Assembly: GCF_003245365.1 (NCBI RefSeq) | Contig: NZ_NBIU01000020.1 | Coordinates: 1 to 39,794, forward strand | Direction: 5' to 3' | From: Helicobacter valdiviensis | GTDB lineage: Bacteria > Campylobacterota > Campylobacteria > Campylobacterales > Helicobacteraceae | Length of the DNA stretch: 39,794 bases | Part shown: positions 16,678-25,896 of the stretch, piece by piece | How positions within the stretch are numbered: the stretch's first letter is position 1 | Layout: each line of letters begins with the position of its first letter | Program-made: the position numbers and the translations under genes | Notes under the pieces: model-generated | The model's database searches: none | Seen by the model: the letters and a program-made list of their open reading frames with translations, nothing else | Told to the model about the DNA's origin: nothing

Positions 16678-19260
16678 TTAGTCCTTTTTGAAAATTTGAA
16701 TAGGCGAGGTAACTACGCGTTTTAAGACATTAAAAGGAGAAAGTAGAATGTCTTGTGCAGTTTGTGTTGTTATTTTTGGATTGTCTAGATTGCCACTAAT
16801 TTTCACACCTGTGGAAATTGTTCCATCTTTGCCTAAAAAAATGTAATTTACTACGGGAATTTTATTGATAATATTGCTTAATGATTTTATAGTAATGAGC
16901 TTTGTGTTTAAATCAATGATTTTATTTTTTAAATCCAATACTCCATTGCCTTGTAAATCCATAGAGCTTCCTTTAATGTCAAGATTATTGATGGCTAGAT
17001 AATCTTCATTTAATCCAAAATTCATTTTACCTTCTTTAACCAAATAACCCTCATTATTAAAACCGGGCGATTTTAAACTTAACAAAGAAGGAATGGTATC
17101 AAGAAAAGCTAAAAGATTTTGTAAGACTTTTAATTGTTTGATGGAGGTGTTATAGAAATTTAATTCTCCTATTAAAATACCCTCTGGATTGCTTGTAGCA
17201 TTTAGAGAAAAAATACCATTAGAAAAAGCCTGTTTTTTAGCTAGGGAATTTACAAATTCATCTCCAAAATTATTAGCATTAATTTGTAGTTTTTCTCCAC
17301 TCTTTTTAATGGTGGCTTTGCCATTTTTATGGGAAAGTTTAATATCTAAAATATCTTTATTAAGGGTTGCTTCTAAATTATCAGCCAAAATAGGAAGTTC
17401 TTTAAAAATAAAAATGCTATTTTGTGCTTTTAGGTGTGTGGGTAGATTATCTGCGTTATTAGAAAAAGAAAGCTTATCTAAATCTAGAACATAATCTTGT
17501 AAAAAAATATTTTTTTGATTCTTAGAACTAGAATATTGTATTAAATTATCATTAGTTTTTAAGTTTAAAATATCTTTGGAGTATTCAAGTGTTAAAGAAA
17601 GCTCATTGCTAGGATTGTCTTTTTTATAGATAAAGGGCAGGCTAGAAATTAAGTTTAGTTGCATTAAAAAGTTAGAAAAGTCTTTAGTGCTAATTTCAAT
17701 ATTTCCCTCTTCAATATTATAATCTTGTAATAAAGATGAATAAGCAATTAAGGGTTTTAAGTCTTTAAAATAAAAAGTGCTTGTATCTGTATGGCTAAGA
17801 TTGGCTTCAATATTAAAAGTAGGTAGATTTAAGTAGGTAAAATTAGGATTGTTGAAATCTATCATAAAAGGAAGCAAGTGGTTTTGGATACTTAAGAGAT
17901 TGTTTTGAAGTTCAAGATTTACTATTTCTAAATCCCCACTTAGTTTATGGGTTTTGGTGTTGATGATAAAATGAGGATTTGCTTTTATAAAATTTTGGTA
18001 GGTTAAATTTTGGATTTTTACATCAATGAGGGGATTTTCTAGCTTGATTAAAAACTCACTTCCATCAAAAACAATCCCTTTGTAATCAAAGCTAGCATTT
18101 TTAGCGCTAAAAATCCCTTTGTATGTTAAATTTAAGGAATGCAAGTCTAATCCTAAATATAATGTGGCATTGGTGTTAGATTTTAATTGCTTAAGAGGTA
18201 AAGAAATATGGTAGGATTCTAGAATTTTATGAATAGGAGAGCTTAAAGGGGTATTAGCATGGAGGTTAATCTCTAAAAAAGCATGATCGCTTAGAATGTT
18301 TTTAATGGCTACTTTAGAATTTTGCAAAGGGATATTTTCATAAGTGGGAGATTTTGGGTGAAATTCTAAAGTATTGTTTTTAAATTCAAGGAGGATTTCT
18401 TTGCTAATAAGAGGAGAAATGTCTTTTTGGAAATACACTTTAGCTTCTCTTAAGATGGCTGTAGCTTTTAGTGTTTTTTGGAGTGCGGGAAGAATTTTTT
18501 CGCTTTCTAAGGGAAGTGAAAAAGAAAAGGATTCTAAATATGCATTTTCCATAGTGTAATTATCAAAAATCCATTCTTTTAGGATTTGATTGTTAAAAGG
18601 GGGAAGAATTTTTTCTAAAAATTTAATATCTTTAAAAGGAAGACTAGAGCCAGAAATTTGCAATTCTTCAAAATCTCCACAGGAATTAAAGTTGAGAGTG
18701 GTTAAAAGATTATGGTTTTGTAAATCTAAAAAGCTAAGAGAGCCATCAAAATTTAATTTTTGACTTTTTAGAGTGTAGCTTCCTTTGCCTTGCATATAAA
18801 TTCCAAGTCTATGTAAATAAAGATCTTGAAGATTTAAAAGAATTGTAGAATCTTTTTCACTTAAATTTAATTTTGCATAAATATTGGGAAAATTGATAGT
18901 AAAATTCTCTCCATCATAAAGTAGATTAGCTTCATAGCCTTTTAGCTTGATTTGTTTTAGTTGGATATTTTGAAAATATTGTAAAAGTGTGTGGATGGTT
19001 TTTGCATAGTGGATTTGGGTTTGAATATCTAATTTTTGGCTTTCATCTTGGGTTTTTAAATCTTTAAAATCTAAAGTATCTATTTTTAAAATAAGTTTTT
19101 TATCTAAACTTAGATAGAATCCATTAACTTCTACGCCATAAATGTGGAATTTATCCAAAGAAATACCCTGTGTAAGAAAGGCATAAAATCCGATGAATAA
19201 AGTAAAAAAGACGCCGATGAAAATACTAAAATTGAGAATTTTAAAAGATTTTTTCTTCAT
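16678..19260 (-). CDS. AsmA-like/DUF3971-type inner-membrane-anchored protein
   Basis: An 860-residue protein with one N-terminal membrane segment (about residues 8-30) and a very long, beta-rich periplasmic part made of repeated amphipathic strands. The C-terminal region, with LDLKNKIIDLNTKLITI, VNYIFLGKDGTISTGVKISGNLDNPKI and a final VLKRVVTSPIQIF, matches the AsmA/YhdP C-terminal pattern (DUF3971 class). Such proteins are thought to be bridge-like carriers of phospholipid between membranes; that role here is inferred from family. The start codon lies inside the 5' end of divergent mltG, with a 68-base overlap, and lacks a clear ribosome site. Confidence 0.8.
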   Translation of the reverse strand: MKKKSFKILNFSIFIGVFFTLFIGFYAFLTQGISLDKFHIYGVEVNGFYLSLDKKLILKIDTLDFKDLKTQDESQKLDIQTQIHYAKTIHTLLQYFQNIQLKQIKLKGYEANLLYDGENFTINFPNIYAKLNLSEKDSTILLNLQDLYLHRLGIYMQGKGSYTLKSQKLNFDGSLSFLDLQNHNLLTTLNFNSCGDFEELQISGSSLPFKDIKFLEKILPPFNNQILKEWIFDNYTMENAYLESFSFSLPLESEKILPALQKTLKATAILREAKVYFQKDISPLISKEILLEFKNNTLEFHPKSPTYENIPLQNSKVAIKNILSDHAFLEINLHANTPLSSPIHKILESYHISLPLKQLKSNTNATLYLGLDLHSLNLTYKGIFSAKNASFDYKGIVFDGSEFLIKLENPLIDVKIQNLTYQNFIKANPHFIINTKTHKLSGDLEIVNLELQNNLLSIQNHLLPFMIDFNNPNFTYLNLPTFNIEANLSHTDTSTFYFKDLKPLIAYSSLLQDYNIEEGNIEISTKDFSNFLMQLNLISSLPFIYKKDNPSNELSLTLEYSKDILNLKTNDNLIQYSSSKNQKNIFLQDYVLDLDKLSFSNNADNLPTHLKAQNSIFIFKELPILADNLEATLNKDILDIKLSHKNGKATIKKSGEKLQINANNFGDEFVNSLAKKQAFSNGIFSLNATSNPEGILIGELNFYNTSIKQLKVLQNLLAFLDTIPSLLSLKSPGFNNEGYLVKEGKMNFGLNEDYLAINNLDIKGSSMDLQGNGVLDLKNKIIDLNTKLITIKSLSNIINKIPVVNYIFLGKDGTISTGVKISGNLDNPKITTQTAQDILLSPFNVLKRVVTSPIQIFKKD

Positions 19261-20146
19261 TATTGTTATAACGCTTTGTTTTTATCTTGCTAAACCTATG
19301 CAATCTAGCTTAGTTGTTTTTATTCCACAAGGTGGTGTGAATACAATTATAACACATCTTAATAAAAATCAATTTGATGTAGGCAAGTTTGATGCAATTT
19401 TAATACATCTTTTTGGAAAACCTCAAAGTGGGTGGTTGGAAATTAAAAAAACCACACTTAGTAAAGGCGATTTTTTGTATAAGCTAACAAGTGCTAAAGC
19501 CGCCTTAATAGATGTGCAGTTAATACCTGGTGAAACACTGTATTTTTTTGTAAAAATTTTGTCAGAAGGTTTGGGTTTAGATGAGGCTAAACTTATGGAG
19601 TCTTATTTTAAGTATGCACCAAACTATCTTGATGGTGTGATTTTAGCAAATACCTATAAAGTTCCAAAAGGTATAAAAGAAGAACATTTGATGTATTTTT
19701 TGGTAAATTCTTCTATGAAGATGCATCAAAAATGGTCAGTAAAGTTGCTTGGAGAATATGATGAGAAACAATGGTTTAGATATGTAACAATTGCATCTAT
19801 TATTCAAAAAGAATCTGCAAATATAGAAGAAATGCCACTTGTTTCAGCTGTGATTCATAATCGCTTAAAGCTCAAAATGCCTTTGCAAATGGATGGTTCT
19901 TTAAACTATGGTAAGTATTCTCATACAAAAATTACACCTAAAATGATACAAAATGATACAACTACCTATAATACCTATAAATACAGTGGTATTCCTAAGT
20001 ATCCTGTAGGAAGTGTGAGTTTTGATGCAATTAAAGCAGCGATATTTCCCGCAAATGTTGATTATCTCTACTTTGTAAGAAATAAAAATGGTGTGCATTC
20101 TTTTTCAAAAACTTACAAAGAGCATATAAATAATTTTAATAATTAG
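19193..20146 (+). CDS. mltG: Endolytic murein transglycosylase MltG
   Basis: Inner-membrane enzyme that cuts nascent glycan strands and may set their length (YceG family). One membrane segment at about residues 18-35, then a LysM-like part with LIPGETLYFFVKILSEGLGL. The catalytic domain contains TIASIIQKESAN with the catalytic Glu, VSAVIHNRLKLKMPLQMDGSLNYG, TYNTYKYSGIPKYPVGS and AAIFPANVDYLYFV. At 317 residues it is the compact Helicobacter type. Two starts are possible, ATG 19193 (AAAGG 11 bases upstream) or ATG 19217; both lie inside the opposite-strand AsmA-like gene. Confidence 0.92.
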   Translation: MNKVKKTPMKILKLRILKDFFFIIVITLCFYLAKPMQSSLVVFIPQGGVNTIITHLNKNQFDVGKFDAILIHLFGKPQSGWLEIKKTTLSKGDFLYKLTSAKAALIDVQLIPGETLYFFVKILSEGLGLDEAKLMESYFKYAPNYLDGVILANTYKVPKGIKEEHLMYFLVNSSMKMHQKWSVKLLGEYDEKQWFRYVTIASIIQKESANIEEMPLVSAVIHNRLKLKMPLQMDGSLNYGKYSHTKITPKMIQNDTTTYNTYKYSGIPKYPVGSVSFDAIKAAIFPANVDYLYFVRNKNGVHSFSKTYKEHINNFNN

Positions 20147-20262
20147 GAAACTTCTAAGATAGCTTTAAGAGAAGTTGGTTAAAAATACTTGTAGAAAGTT
20201 AAACAAATTTTGTCTTTTGTAATGAAAGTTAATTTGTTTTTATACTTTTGCTATTGAAAATG

Positions 20263-20283
20263 TATAAAATTTAAGGTGTTAAT
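20263..20283 (+). promoter_or_regulatory. Probable -10 region and ribosome site for mdh
   Basis: The 137-base gap after mltG ends in TATAAAAT followed by TTAAGGTGTTAAT directly before the mdh ATG. The first is a plausible -10 and the second gives a ribosome site. In this group the -35 is poorly conserved and I see none. A very short leader would result, so an upstream start of transcription is also possible. Confidence 0.3.
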
Positions 20284-21228
20284 ATGGAACGCGTCAAAAA
20301 GGTTGGTATCATAGGAGCAGGACATGTGGGCTCAACTCTAGCTTATATACTTTCAGCAAATACTCCTTATGAGATTGTTTTGCAAGATAAAGATAAGGAT
20401 AGAGCAAGAGGAATGTTGCTTGATATGTTTCAAGCTTCTTGTGTGGGGCCAAAATTTACAAAACTTGGAGTAATAGCAGATCCTAAAGATTTAAAAGGCT
20501 GTGATTTGATTGTAATTGCAGCAGGTTCTCCAAGATTGCCAGGTATGAGTAGAAATGATTTGCTTTTTGCAAATGCTAAAGTAATTAGTGAAATTTGTAA
20601 AGACATCAAAGAGAACTCACCAGAGGCAATTTTGCTTTTAGTTACAAACCCTTTAGATGCGATGGTTTATACAGCTTTAAGAGAAACAGGTTTTAAACAT
20701 AAGCAAATCTTGGGTATGGCAGGCGTGTTAGATAGTGCTAGAATGGCTAGTTTTATTTATGAGAAATTAAAATGTGCTCCTGGACAGATTGTTGCACCTG
20801 TGATGGGCGGACATGGTGATGATATGGTGCCTTTAGCTAGATTTAGCAGTGTAAATGGTGTGCCTTTGAATGAGCTTTTAAGTCAAGAAGAAATTCAAGA
20901 AGTGATAGAACGCACAAAGAATGCGGGAGCTGAAATTGTTTCTTGCTTGAAAAAGGGATCTGCATACTTTGCACCTGCTAGAGCCACAGCTGAAATGGTA
21001 ATAGCCATTATGAGTGATAGTAGAAAAATCCTGCCCAGTGCTGTTTATCTAAATGGTGAGTATGGATATAAAGATGTTGTGGGCGGTGTGCCTGTAGAAT
21101 TAGGTATTAATGGAGTAGAACGCATTGTAGAGTTACAACTTAATCAAGAAGAAAAAGCTCATTTTGATCGCTCTATTCAATCTGTAGAAGCTCTTATTAA
21201 TGAGCTTAAAACAAATTATTTTAAATAA
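20284..21228 (+). CDS. mdh: Malate dehydrogenase (NAD-dependent, LDH-like type)
   Basis: Oxidises malate to oxaloacetate in the TCA cycle. The Rossmann motif is VGIIGAGHVGSTLAY (GAGHVG at 11-16), the substrate loop is SPRLPGMSRNDLL with arginines typical of malate rather than lactate specificity, NPLDAMVYTAL and LGMAGVLDSARMASFI follow, and MGGHGDDMVPLAR holds the catalytic His. It is 314 residues. It sits directly upstream of oorDABC. In Campylobacter mdh is also near oor but with sucCD between, as I recall; H. pylori lacks mdh. sucCD are absent here. Confidence 0.93.
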   Translation: MERVKKVGIIGAGHVGSTLAYILSANTPYEIVLQDKDKDRARGMLLDMFQASCVGPKFTKLGVIADPKDLKGCDLIVIAAGSPRLPGMSRNDLLFANAKVISEICKDIKENSPEAILLLVTNPLDAMVYTALRETGFKHKQILGMAGVLDSARMASFIYEKLKCAPGQIVAPVMGGHGDDMVPLARFSSVNGVPLNELLSQEEIQEVIERTKNAGAEIVSCLKKGSAYFAPARATAEMVIAIMSDSRKILPSAVYLNGEYGYKDVVGGVPVELGINGVERIVELQLNQEEKAHFDRSIQSVEALINELKTNYFK

Positions 21229-21337
21229 CCTATTTGCAAGGAGGGCTTTGAAGAGTAAAAAATTTAATAGATACACTCACTTGTAAATGGGTTGTTGTGT
21301 TGATTTTATGAAAATTAAAAAAATTAAGGAGTAAAGA

Positions 21338-21649
21338 ATGGGATTGCTAAAAGCACCTGAGAATACACCGGTTTGGGTTAATGAAGATCGCTGTAAAGCG
21401 TGTGATTTATGTGTTTCTGTATGCCCTAGTGGGACACTAGCAATGTGTTTTGATGAGCATAGAGTATTAGGCAAAATGGTAAAGGTAATCAATCCAGAAA
21501 GCTGTATTGGTTGTCAAGATTGTGAATTGCATTGCCCTGATTTTGCTATTGCAGTAGCCGATAGAAAAGAATTTAAGTTTGCTAAAATCACAGAAGAAGC
21601 AAAGCAAAGAGCAGAAGCTATCAAAGCAAATGGCTATATGGCACTATAA
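21338..21649 (+). CDS. oorD: 2-oxoglutarate:acceptor oxidoreductase, delta (ferredoxin) subunit
   Basis: The iron-sulfur subunit of the OorDABC complex, which oxidatively decarboxylates 2-oxoglutarate to succinyl-CoA. It has two [4Fe-4S] ferredoxin motifs, CKACDLCVSVCPSG (about residues 22-35) and CIGCQDCELHCPD (about 63-75). It is 103 residues. AAGGAG precedes the ATG. A 109-base gap separates it from mdh, enough for its own promoter, though I cannot name a convincing -10. oorA follows ten bases later. Confidence 0.94.
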   Translation: MGLLKAPENTPVWVNEDRCKACDLCVSVCPSGTLAMCFDEHRVLGKMVKVINPESCIGCQDCELHCPDFAIAVADRKEFKFAKITEEAKQRAEAIKANGYMAL

Positions 21650-21659
21650 GGAGTAAAAA

Positions 21660-22787
21660 GTGAGTAGAGAATTTATATCAAGTGGAAATGAATTAGTAGC
21701 ACATGCAGCAATTGATGCGGGTTGTAAATTTTTTGGAGGCTATCCTATTACTCCATCTAGTGAGGTAGCACATGAAATGAGTGTTCTTTTACCGCGTGAA
21801 AATGGTAGTTTTATTCAAATGGAAGATGAAATTGCTGGGATTTCTGTGGCTTTAGGTGCTTCTATGAGCGGTGCTAAATCCATGACAGCAACTTCAGGAC
21901 CTGGAATTTCATTAAAAGCAGAGCAAATTGGTTTAGGTTTTATGGCAGAAGTTCCTTTAGTGATTGTGAATGTTATGCGTGGTGGGCCTTCAACTGGACT
22001 TCCAACAAGAGTGGCACAAGGAGATGTGGCACAAGCAGCACATCCAACACATGGGGATTATCAATCTATCGCTTTATGTCCTGGAAGTTTAGAGGAAGCT
22101 TATACAGAAACCGTGCGTGCATTTAATTTAGCAGAAAAATATATGACGCCAGTATTTTTATTGCTTGATGAGACACTAGGGCATATGCATGGAAGGGCAG
22201 TGGTTCCAGATTTAGAAGAGATACAAAAAAACATTGTAAATCGTAAGGTATTTACAGGTGATAAGAGTTCTTATAAACCTTATGATGTGAAAGAAGATGA
22301 GCCTGCTGTGCTAAATCCATTCTTTCAAGGGTATCGCTACCATGTTACAGGGCTTCATCATGGGCCAACAGGTTTCCCAACAGAAGATGCAGTGCTTTCT
22401 CAAAAGTTAATTGATAGATTGTTTAATAAAATTCTAAGCAAGAAAAATGATATTGTAACTTATGAGGAATACAAGCTTGATGATGCGGAGATTTTATTAA
22501 TTGCTTATGGTTCTACTTCAAGAAGTGCTAAAGAAGCTGTGGATAGATTAAGAGAAGAGGGAATTAAAGTGGGATTGTTTAGACCTATTACTCTTTGGCC
22601 TTCTCCTAAAGAAGAATTGGCAAAATTGGGTGCTAAATTTAATAAAATTTTAGTAGCTGAATTGAATAAAGGACAGTATGTTAAAGAAGTGGAGCATTCT
22701 ATGAAAAAAGAAGTTGCACTTTTAGCAAAAGCTAATGGACGCCCACTTTCACCTATGGAAATTGCAAATAAGATTAAGGAGTTATAA
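21660..22787 (+). CDS. oorA: 2-oxoglutarate:acceptor oxidoreductase, alpha subunit
   Basis: The pyruvate-ferredoxin-oxidoreductase-like alpha chain. GNELVAHAAIDAGCKFFGGYPITPSSEVAHEM is the N-terminal signature, TSGPGISLKAEQIG and GGPSTGLPTR are cofactor-proximal blocks, and the C-terminal domain II has AYGSTSRSAKEAVD and GLFRPITLWP. It is 375 residues. It uses GTG 21660 with AAGGAG just upstream. This family replaces the 2-oxoglutarate dehydrogenase complex in Helicobacter and Campylobacter and is oxygen-sensitive. Confidence 0.95.
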   Translation: MSREFISSGNELVAHAAIDAGCKFFGGYPITPSSEVAHEMSVLLPRENGSFIQMEDEIAGISVALGASMSGAKSMTATSGPGISLKAEQIGLGFMAEVPLVIVNVMRGGPSTGLPTRVAQGDVAQAAHPTHGDYQSIALCPGSLEEAYTETVRAFNLAEKYMTPVFLLLDETLGHMHGRAVVPDLEEIQKNIVNRKVFTGDKSSYKPYDVKEDEPAVLNPFFQGYRYHVTGLHHGPTGFPTEDAVLSQKLIDRLFNKILSKKNDIVTYEEYKLDDAEILLIAYGSTSRSAKEAVDRLREEGIKVGLFRPITLWPSPKEELAKLGAKFNKILVAELNKGQYVKEVEHSMKKEVALLAKANGRPLSPMEIANKIKEL

Positions 22788-22788
22788 G

Positions 22789-23622
22789 ATGGCATTTAAT
22801 TATGATGAATATTTAAGAGTGGATAAAATGCCAACACTTTGGTGTTGGGGCTGTGGAGATGGTGTAATCTTAAAAGCAATTGTTAGGGCGATTGATAAAC
22901 TTGGTTGGAATATGGATGATGTGTGCTTAGTGAGTGGTATTGGCTGTTCTGGGCGTGTATCTTCTTATGTGAATTGCAACACTGTGCATACAACACATGG
23001 TAGAACCCTAGCTTATGCAACTGGAATCAAACTAGCAAATCCAACTAAAAAAGTGATTGTAGTAGGTGGTGATGGAGATGGATTAGCAATCGGTGGAAAC
23101 CATACAATCCATGCTTGTAGAAGAAATATTGATATTAATTATGTGCTTATTAATAACTTTATCTATGGGCTTACAAACTCTCAAACTTCTCCAACAACTC
23201 CTAAAGGGATGTGGACTGTAACAGCTCAATATGGTAATATAGATCCAACCTTTGATGCAGCAAAATTAGCAGAAGCTGCAGGAGCTAGTTTTGTAGCTAG
23301 AGAATCTGTTTTAGATCCTAAAAAGCTTGAAAAAGTTCTAGTAGAGGGCTTTTCTCATGAAGGTTTTAGCTTCTTTGATATTTTTAGTAACTGCCATGTA
23401 AATTTAGGTAGAAAAAATAAAATGGGAGAGGCAGTAGATACGCTTTCTTGGATTGATAGTATGATTATTTCTAAGAAAAAATATGATGAATTAAGTAATG
23501 AGGAAAAAGCAGGTAAATATCCAACAGGTATCTTACATCAAGATAATGATAAAATTGAATATTGTAAAGCTTATAAACAAGTTCAAGAAAAAGCACAAGC
23601 TAAAAAAGGAGGTGCAAAATGA
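22789..23622 (+). CDS. oorB: 2-oxoglutarate:acceptor oxidoreductase, beta subunit
   Basis: The thiamine-pyrophosphate and iron-sulfur-bearing beta chain. LWCWGCGDG and SGIGCSGRVSSYVNCNTVHTTHGR contain cluster cysteines and the substrate region; VGGDGDGLAIGGNHTIHACRRN with the later NNFIYGLTNSQTSPTT forms the TPP/metal site. It is 277 residues. ATG 22789 follows the oorA stop by one base; an in-frame ATG at 22735 inside oorA is discarded. Its end overlaps oorC by four bases (ATGA). Confidence 0.95.
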   Translation: MAFNYDEYLRVDKMPTLWCWGCGDGVILKAIVRAIDKLGWNMDDVCLVSGIGCSGRVSSYVNCNTVHTTHGRTLAYATGIKLANPTKKVIVVGGDGDGLAIGGNHTIHACRRNIDINYVLINNFIYGLTNSQTSPTTPKGMWTVTAQYGNIDPTFDAAKLAEAAGASFVARESVLDPKKLEKVLVEGFSHEGFSFFDIFSNCHVNLGRKNKMGEAVDTLSWIDSMIISKKKYDELSNEEKAGKYPTGILHQDNDKIEYCKAYKQVQEKAQAKKGGAK

Positions 23623-24182
23623 GAAGACAGCTCCGTTTTACAGGTGTAGGTGGGCAAGGTGTTTTACTAGCAGGAGAGATTCTAGCAGAAGCACAAATTA
23701 GAGATGGAGGCTATGGAGTAAAAGCTGCTACTTATACTTCACAAGTGCGTGGAGGACCTACAAAGGTAGATATTTTACTTGATAAAGAAGAAATACTTTA
23801 TCCTTATGCAAATGAGGGTGAAGTAGAGTTTATGCTCTCAACTGCACAAGTAAGCTATGATCAGTTTAAAGGTGGGCTAAAAGAAGGTGCGACGATTGTG
23901 ATTGAACCCAACTTGGTAACTCCAAGTGAAGAGGATAAAAAGAAATTTAAAATTTATCCTATTCCAATTATTACAATTGCAAAAGAAGAAGTTGGAAATG
24001 TTGTAACACAATCTGTTGTTGCTTTGGCAATTACAGTTGCTTTAACAGAGTGTGTAGATAGAAATTTAGTATATGAAACAATGATTAGCAAAGTTCCTGC
24101 AAAGGTTGTAGAGCTTAATAAAAAAGCTTATGAACTTGGCGAAAAATACGCTAAAGAAGCACAGAGCAAAGGTGCAGTCTAA
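23619..24182 (+). CDS. oorC: 2-oxoglutarate:acceptor oxidoreductase, gamma subunit
   Basis: The gamma domain that completes the four-subunit complex. FTGVGGQGVLLAGEILAEA at about residues 6-24 is the canonical start, TSQVRGGPTKVDILL and ALAITVALTECVD are conserved blocks. It is 187 residues. It overlaps oorB as ATGA and ends just before a strong hairpin that likely terminates the oor transcript. Confidence 0.95.
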   Translation: MRRQLRFTGVGGQGVLLAGEILAEAQIRDGGYGVKAATYTSQVRGGPTKVDILLDKEEILYPYANEGEVEFMLSTAQVSYDQFKGGLKEGATIVIEPNLVTPSEEDKKKFKIYPIPIITIAKEEVGNVVTQSVVALAITVALTECVDRNLVYETMISKVPAKVVELNKKAYELGEKYAKEAQSKGAV

Positions 24183-24185
24183 TTT

Positions 24186-24206
24186 AAAGAGGATTTTATC
24201 CTCTTT
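24186..24206 (+). terminator. Terminator after oorC
   Basis: A perfect nine-base stem AAAGAGGAT / ATCCTCTTT with loop TTT starts four bases after the oorC stop and is followed by AATCTTTATTT. It closes the oor operon. The remaining 216 bases to the next gene are AT-rich and hold the 11-mer ATAAAAGCTTT twice, at 24231 and 24331, exactly 100 bases apart, of unknown meaning. Confidence 0.6.
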
Positions 24207-24398
24207 AATCTTTATTTCAACTCCATTTTAATAAAAGCTTTTTAACAATTCTTATGAAAAATAGTTTATAGGTTTCTTATAAGCTTATTTTAATGCTAAA
24301 AAATTCTTCTTAAATTAATTTACCCATTATATAAAAGCTTTCTAGTGATATTTGCGAAATTAAAAAACTTAAAATAAAAGTAAATAAAATTGTGTTAG

Positions 24399-24404
24399 TA
24401 TAAA
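24399..24404 (+). promoter_or_regulatory. -10 element for the aldehyde dehydrogenase gene
   Basis: TATAAA within GTTAGTATAAAAC lies 18 bases before the ATG; AGAGGGG (24411-24417) is the ribosome site. No -35 is evident, as is usual in this group. Confidence 0.35.
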
Positions 24405-24422
24405 ACAAAAAGAGGGGCAAAA

Positions 24423-25847
24423 ATGAGTTTAGATATTTTTTCACATCCACATATTACTAAGGAGTTTAAAGAAAATCATTATGTTTTAAATAATCCTGCA
24501 ACTTTAGAGAAAATAGCTTATATTAAAAAAACAAGCAAGCAAGAATTAGAAGAGATTTGTAAAAAAGCTAGTTTGGCACAAATAAAATGGACTAAAGTTC
24601 TAGCAGAAGAAAGAAGTGACATTCTTTATAAGTTTTATGAACTTATTTTAGAGCATAAAGAAGAGTTGGCATATTTAATGACGCTAGAGCAGGGGAAAGT
24701 CTTAGCAGAATCAAGAGGTGAAATTTTGTATGCAGCTTCTTTTGTAAAGTGGTTTTCGCAAGTGATAAGAGGGGTTTGTGGAGATGTGCTTTTATCTAAG
24801 AAAGAAAACGAAAATCTTTTTGTGCTAAAAGAGCCTATTGGAGTATGTGCTGCAATTACGCCTTGGAATTTTCCTTCTTCTATGATTACGCGCAAAATGG
24901 CACCCGCTTTAGCTAGTGGATGCGCAATGGTTTTAAAACCTGCTTCACAAACTCCTTTGAGTGCTTATGCGCTAGAGCTTCTAGCACAAAGGGCTGGAAT
25001 ACCTAAAGATTTATTTGTAGTAGTAAATGGTGATTCTAAAGAAATTAGTGATGTATTTGCAAAATCTCCCATTATTAAAAAGTTAAGTTTTACAGGCTCT
25101 ACTGAAGTTGGCAAAATGCTTTATGCAAAGAGTGCAGAAACTATTAAGAAGCTAAGTTTAGAGCTTGGAGGCAATGCACCTTTAATTGTATTTGATGATG
25201 CAGATATTGAAGTGGCACTTGATGGGATTATGGCTTCTAAATTTAGAAATAGTGGGCAAACTTGTGTGTGTGCTAATAGAATTTATGCACAAAGTGGGAT
25301 TTATGAAAGATTATGTGAGAAACTAGCATTAAGAATTGCAAATTTAAAAGTAGGTAATGGAATGGAAGAGGGGGTGCATCAAGGACCGCTTATTAATGAA
25401 ATAGCTGTTAAAAAGGTGGAAGCCCATATTCAAGATGCACTCTCTAAAGGAGCGAAGATTTTAACAGGGGGCAAAAGACATGCTTTAGGGGGAAATTTTT
25501 ATGAACCTACATTGATAGCAGATGTGAATGAAAAAATGCTAGTAGCAAAAGAAGAAACCTTTGGGCCTTTAGCACCTATTTTTAAATTTGAAAGTGAAGA
25601 AGAGGTGATTAAAGAGGCAAATAACACAGAATTTGGATTGGCGAGTTATTTTTTCACACAAGATTATAAACGCCAATGGCGTGTGGCTAGAGCCTTAGAA
25701 TATGGAATGGTAGGGATTAATACAGGAATAATTTCTAATGAGGTTGCCCCCTTTGGTGGAGTAAAGCAAAGTGGTTTGGGCAGAGAGGGTTCTAAATATG
25801 GAATTGAAGAGTATTTGGAGATAAAATATCTTTGTATGAGCCTCTAA
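24423..25847 (+). CDS. Aldehyde dehydrogenase, probable succinate-semialdehyde dehydrogenase
   Basis: A 474-residue NAD(P)-dependent aldehyde dehydrogenase. The cofactor and scaffold blocks [20 protein letters not shown] and [19 protein letters not shown] are typical of the GabD-like branch; [27 protein letters not shown] with Glu247, and [10 protein letters not shown] with nucleophile Cys281 are intact. The C-terminal [30 protein letters not shown] also favours succinate-semialdehyde dehydrogenase. It is a single gene with its own promoter and faces a TCA-cycle block. Its product would be succinate. Substrate assignment is by family resemblance, so other short-chain aldehydes remain possible. 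Confidence 0.82.
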   Translation: MSLDIFSHPHITKEFKENHYVLNNPATLEKIAYIKKTSKQELEEICKKASLAQIKWTKVLAEERSDILYKFYELILEHKEELAYLMTLEQGKVLAESRGEILYAASFVKWFSQVIRGVCGDVLLSKKENENLFVLKEPIGVCAAITPWNFPSSMITRKMAPALASGCAMVLKPASQTPLSAYALELLAQRAGIPKDLFVVVNGDSKEISDVFAKSPIIKKLSFTGSTEVGKMLYAKSAETIKKLSLELGGNAPLIVFDDADIEVALDGIMASKFRNSGQTCVCANRIYAQSGIYERLCEKLALRIANLKVGNGMEEGVHQGPLINEIAVKKVEAHIQDALSKGAKILTGGKRHALGGNFYEPTLIADVNEKMLVAKEETFGPLAPIFKFESEEEVIKEANNTEFGLASYFFTQDYKRQWRVARALEYGMVGINTGIISNEVAPFGGVKQSGLGREGSKYGIEEYLEIKYLCMSL

Positions 25848-25859
25848 AGAAAAATATAG

Positions 25860-25865
25860 TATAAT
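25860..25865 (+). promoter_or_regulatory. -10 element for hemL
   Basis: A consensus TATAAT lies 31 bases before the hemL ATG, within the 49-base gap after the dehydrogenase gene. TAAGGA just before the ATG is the ribosome site. This suggests hemL is not dependent on read-through. Confidence 0.55.
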
Positions 25866-25896
25866 CGCCCAAATTTGCATAACTTTAAGGAAAAAT

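Noticed and set aside
24231-24341. ATAAAAGCTTT twice, exactly 100 bp apart
   Set aside because: The core AAAGCTTT is a common AT-rich palindrome in such genomes; without conservation this is not worth a separate claim.
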